A stretch of 7,500 nt of DNA from Caldisericaceae bacterium (GTDB lineage: Bacteria; Calditrichota; Calditrichia; Calditrichales; Calditrichaceae), in NCBI GenBank assembly GCA_021160885.1, contig JAGHBR010000018.1, positions 1-7,500 of the forward strand, given 5' to 3'. The notes below the pieces were generated by a model. It saw nothing but the letters and a program-made list of their open reading frames with translations. It was not told where the DNA came from and did no database searches. Positions 5,792-7,500 of the stretch are shown here, in pieces. The position numbers and the translations under genes are program-made. Position 1 is the first letter of the stretch. Every line of letters starts with the position of its first letter.

Positions 5792-7465
5792 TTGCGCTTA
5801 CCCAAAAATAGATGGAAAATTCTAAACGCCGACCCAACACGTTCCATTGTTGAGGTCCTGTTAGAAAATAGAAAGCTAACCACCAGCCATCTGGAATCTT
5901 TTAAATTGTCTGAAAGGATGCACGACCCGTACCTGCTGCCCGACATGGAAAAAGGAGTTAAGCGGGTTTTGCAAGCGCTGGACAAAGGCGAAAAAATTGT
6001 TGTTTTTGGCGATTACGACGTAGATGGCATTACTTCTACGGCATTAATGCTTTACTTTTTCAGAAAAATTGATTACCCGGTCGATTATTTGCTTCCCAAC
6101 AGACAAAAGGACGGCTATGGTTTACGCACCAGCTCAGTGAAACAGATTGCCGAGATGGGTACTAAATTGGTGATTACAGTGGACAATGGCATTTCTTCTG
6201 CCGAAGCGATTGCTCATGCGGCCAGCCTGGGCATTGATGTCGTCGTAACCGATCATCACCTGCCGGAAGGCGAGATGCCAGCCGCGGTAGCCGTAATTAA
6301 TCCGAACCGTGTAGATTCTGACTATCCATTTAAATCCATTTGCGGCGCAGTAGTCGCTTACAAACTAATCTGGGCTTTAGCGCAAAAGTTGCTGCCCGAA
6401 GCCGACTTCAAACAATTTTTGTTGGATCAATTGGATTTGATCACCATAGGCACCATCGCCGATGTCATGCCGTTACGCGACGAAAACCATGCTCTGGTTA
6501 AATTCGGCTTAAAAGTGCTGTCCCGCACCAAAAAGCCAGGCCTGATTGAACTAAAAAAAGTAGCTGGTTTAAACGGCAAAAACATTACGCCCATTTCGGT
6601 TGGCTACTTTTTAGCCCCGCGTCTTAATGCCTCGGGCAGGTTAGAAGAAGCAGACACATCCGTTAAGTTGTTAATTGAGCAGGACAAAGACCGCGCTTCT
6701 TACCTGGCTTCCTATCTGAACAAGTTAAACCAAAAACGGCAAAACCTTCAACAAGATTATTTAAGCAACGTAATTGCTCGGCTGCCTGATGACCAGAAAA
6801 AGTTAGGCAGGGTGATTATTGTGCACAACGATGAATGGCATGCTGGTTTAATTGGTCTGGTTTCGGGAAAACTTAAAGAACGTTACAGCCGGCCGGCCAT
6901 TGCATTTACCAGTGACGAAGACGGCAACCTTGTAGGATCAGCCCGTAGCATCGAAGCTTTTCACATAACCAATGCGCTCTCTAAATTCAGCCATCTTTTC
7001 TTAAACTTCGGTGGCCACCACAAGGCGGCCGGATTAACCATTGCGCCTGAAAATTTTGAAGAATTTAAAACCGCTTTTGAAGATTATGCCAATCAACAAT
7101 TGACCGACGAGGATCTGGTTTCCGTTTTAACCATTGACTCGATAGTTGATGTGGACCAGGTACATTTAAACATGGCTCAGACACTTGAGGAATTAGGGCC
7201 GTTTGGCGAAGGAAATCCTGAACCTGTTTTTGTTTTTGAGAAAGTCATTATCAGAGAAATGTATCTCATGGGCAAAAACAAACATCTAAGGCTTTTCATA
7301 GAAAAGGGCAATCAGTCGTACGAATGCGTGTGGTGGAATGCCGCTGAATACAAAGACGATTTACGATTCGGACGACCCGTTGACGTTGCTTTCCGAATCG
7401 GCATTAATAACTGGCAGGGGCGTAATCGCCTGCAACTGGTCATTGAAGATATTCGCCCGGCCTAA
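5792..7465 (+). CDS. recJ: Single-stranded-DNA-specific 5'-3' exonuclease RecJ
   Basis: RecJ degrades single-stranded DNA 5' to 3' in RecF-pathway recombination, mismatch repair and gap processing. The protein has 557 residues from the TTG at 5792 (E. coli RecJ 577), so it looks complete. The DHH phosphoesterase motifs are GDYDVDG (73-79), VDNGIS (130-135), the namesake DHH in VTDHHLPEG (154-156), and GTIADVMPL (Asp224). After APRLNASGRL comes the DHHA1 domain with GGHHKAAG (407-414). An OB-fold-like C-terminal part follows (ELGPFGEGNPEPVF, then a beta-rich end). All expected metal-binding motifs are present. The N-terminus RLPKNRWKIL is typical of the family. It is separated from the helicase gene by 226 bases with a weak terminator and hairpins, so it may be transcribed partly by read-through and partly from its own promoter. 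No extra domains seen. Confidence 0.96.
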   Translation: MRLPKNRWKILNADPTRSIVEVLLENRKLTTSHLESFKLSERMHDPYLLPDMEKGVKRVLQALDKGEKIVVFGDYDVDGITSTALMLYFFRKIDYPVDYLLPNRQKDGYGLRTSSVKQIAEMGTKLVITVDNGISSAEAIAHAASLGIDVVVTDHHLPEGEMPAAVAVINPNRVDSDYPFKSICGAVVAYKLIWALAQKLLPEADFKQFLLDQLDLITIGTIADVMPLRDENHALVKFGLKVLSRTKKPGLIELKKVAGLNGKNITPISVGYFLAPRLNASGRLEEADTSVKLLIEQDKDRASYLASYLNKLNQKRQNLQQDYLSNVIARLPDDQKKLGRVIIVHNDEWHAGLIGLVSGKLKERYSRPAIAFTSDEDGNLVGSARSIEAFHITNALSKFSHLFLNFGGHHKAAGLTIAPENFEEFKTAFEDYANQQLTDEDLVSVLTIDSIVDVDQVHLNMAQTLEELGPFGEGNPEPVFVFEKVIIREMYLMGKNKHLRLFIEKGNQSYECVWWNAAEYKDDLRFGRPVDVAFRIGINNWQGRNRLQLVIEDIRPA

Positions 7466-7500
7466 AATGATTTAAAACACAATCAACAAAAAAATTTAAC

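Noticed and set aside
1..7500. CRISPR arrays, insertion sequences, tRNA or rRNA genes.
   Set aside because: No regularly spaced repeats, transposase frames, terminal inverted repeats, or tRNA/rRNA signatures were seen on either strand.
7466..7500. Start of another gene after recJ (ATG at 7467).
   Set aside because: That frame stops after two codons; the last 35 bases hold no supported feature.

Overview
The window reads as ordinary chromosome from an AT-rich, Gram-negative (diderm) bacterium. The evidence is a periplasmic adaptor, secreted proteins with signal peptides, and a probable outer-membrane beta-barrel ending in Phe. The protein style (FN3-like secreted protein, small beta-barrel, two TTG starts behind strong Shine-Dalgarno sequences) would fit the FCB/Calditrichota side of the tree, but no marker here settles the taxonomy. 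All supported genes are on the + strand.

Layout: (1) 1-758, the 3' part of a membrane-fusion (HlyD/RND-type) adaptor gene that begins before the window, followed by a small secreted FN3-like protein (808-1206) and a clear intrinsic terminator (1229-1259). (2) 1260-1512, an AT-rich regulatory gap with a candidate promoter overlapping a perfect inverted repeat. (3) A tight three-gene unit: a small outer-membrane beta-barrel-like protein (1513-2118), a DNA polymerase III chi (HolC) homologue (2120-2581), and a 993-residue UvrD/Rep-type superfamily 1 helicase (2584-5565). The intergenic gaps are 1 and 2 bases. (4) 5566-5791, a gap with a weak terminator and several hairpins, one displaying a copy of the downstream ribosome-binding site. 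(5) recJ (5792-7465), a complete single-strand-specific 5'-3' exonuclease.

The most interesting object is the helicase. A complete DEDDh (DnaQ-like) 3'-5' exonuclease domain (about residues 603-765) lies inside the helicase, between motif IV and motif V, where the 2B subdomain is expected. It is neither an N- nor a C-terminal fusion. Just before it is a further alpha/beta stretch (about 505-560) that I cannot assign. The gene is directly preceded by holC. In E. coli, chi (HolC) binds both SSB and the repair helicase YoaA, which is of a different superfamily (XPD/DinG-like SF2). The pair here therefore suggests an independently assembled chi-helicase-nuclease module that could be brought to SSB-coated forks or gaps. 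With recJ next door, the neighbourhood encodes both exonuclease polarities plus a translocase. That joint role is inference from gene order and domains; no functional data are available here.
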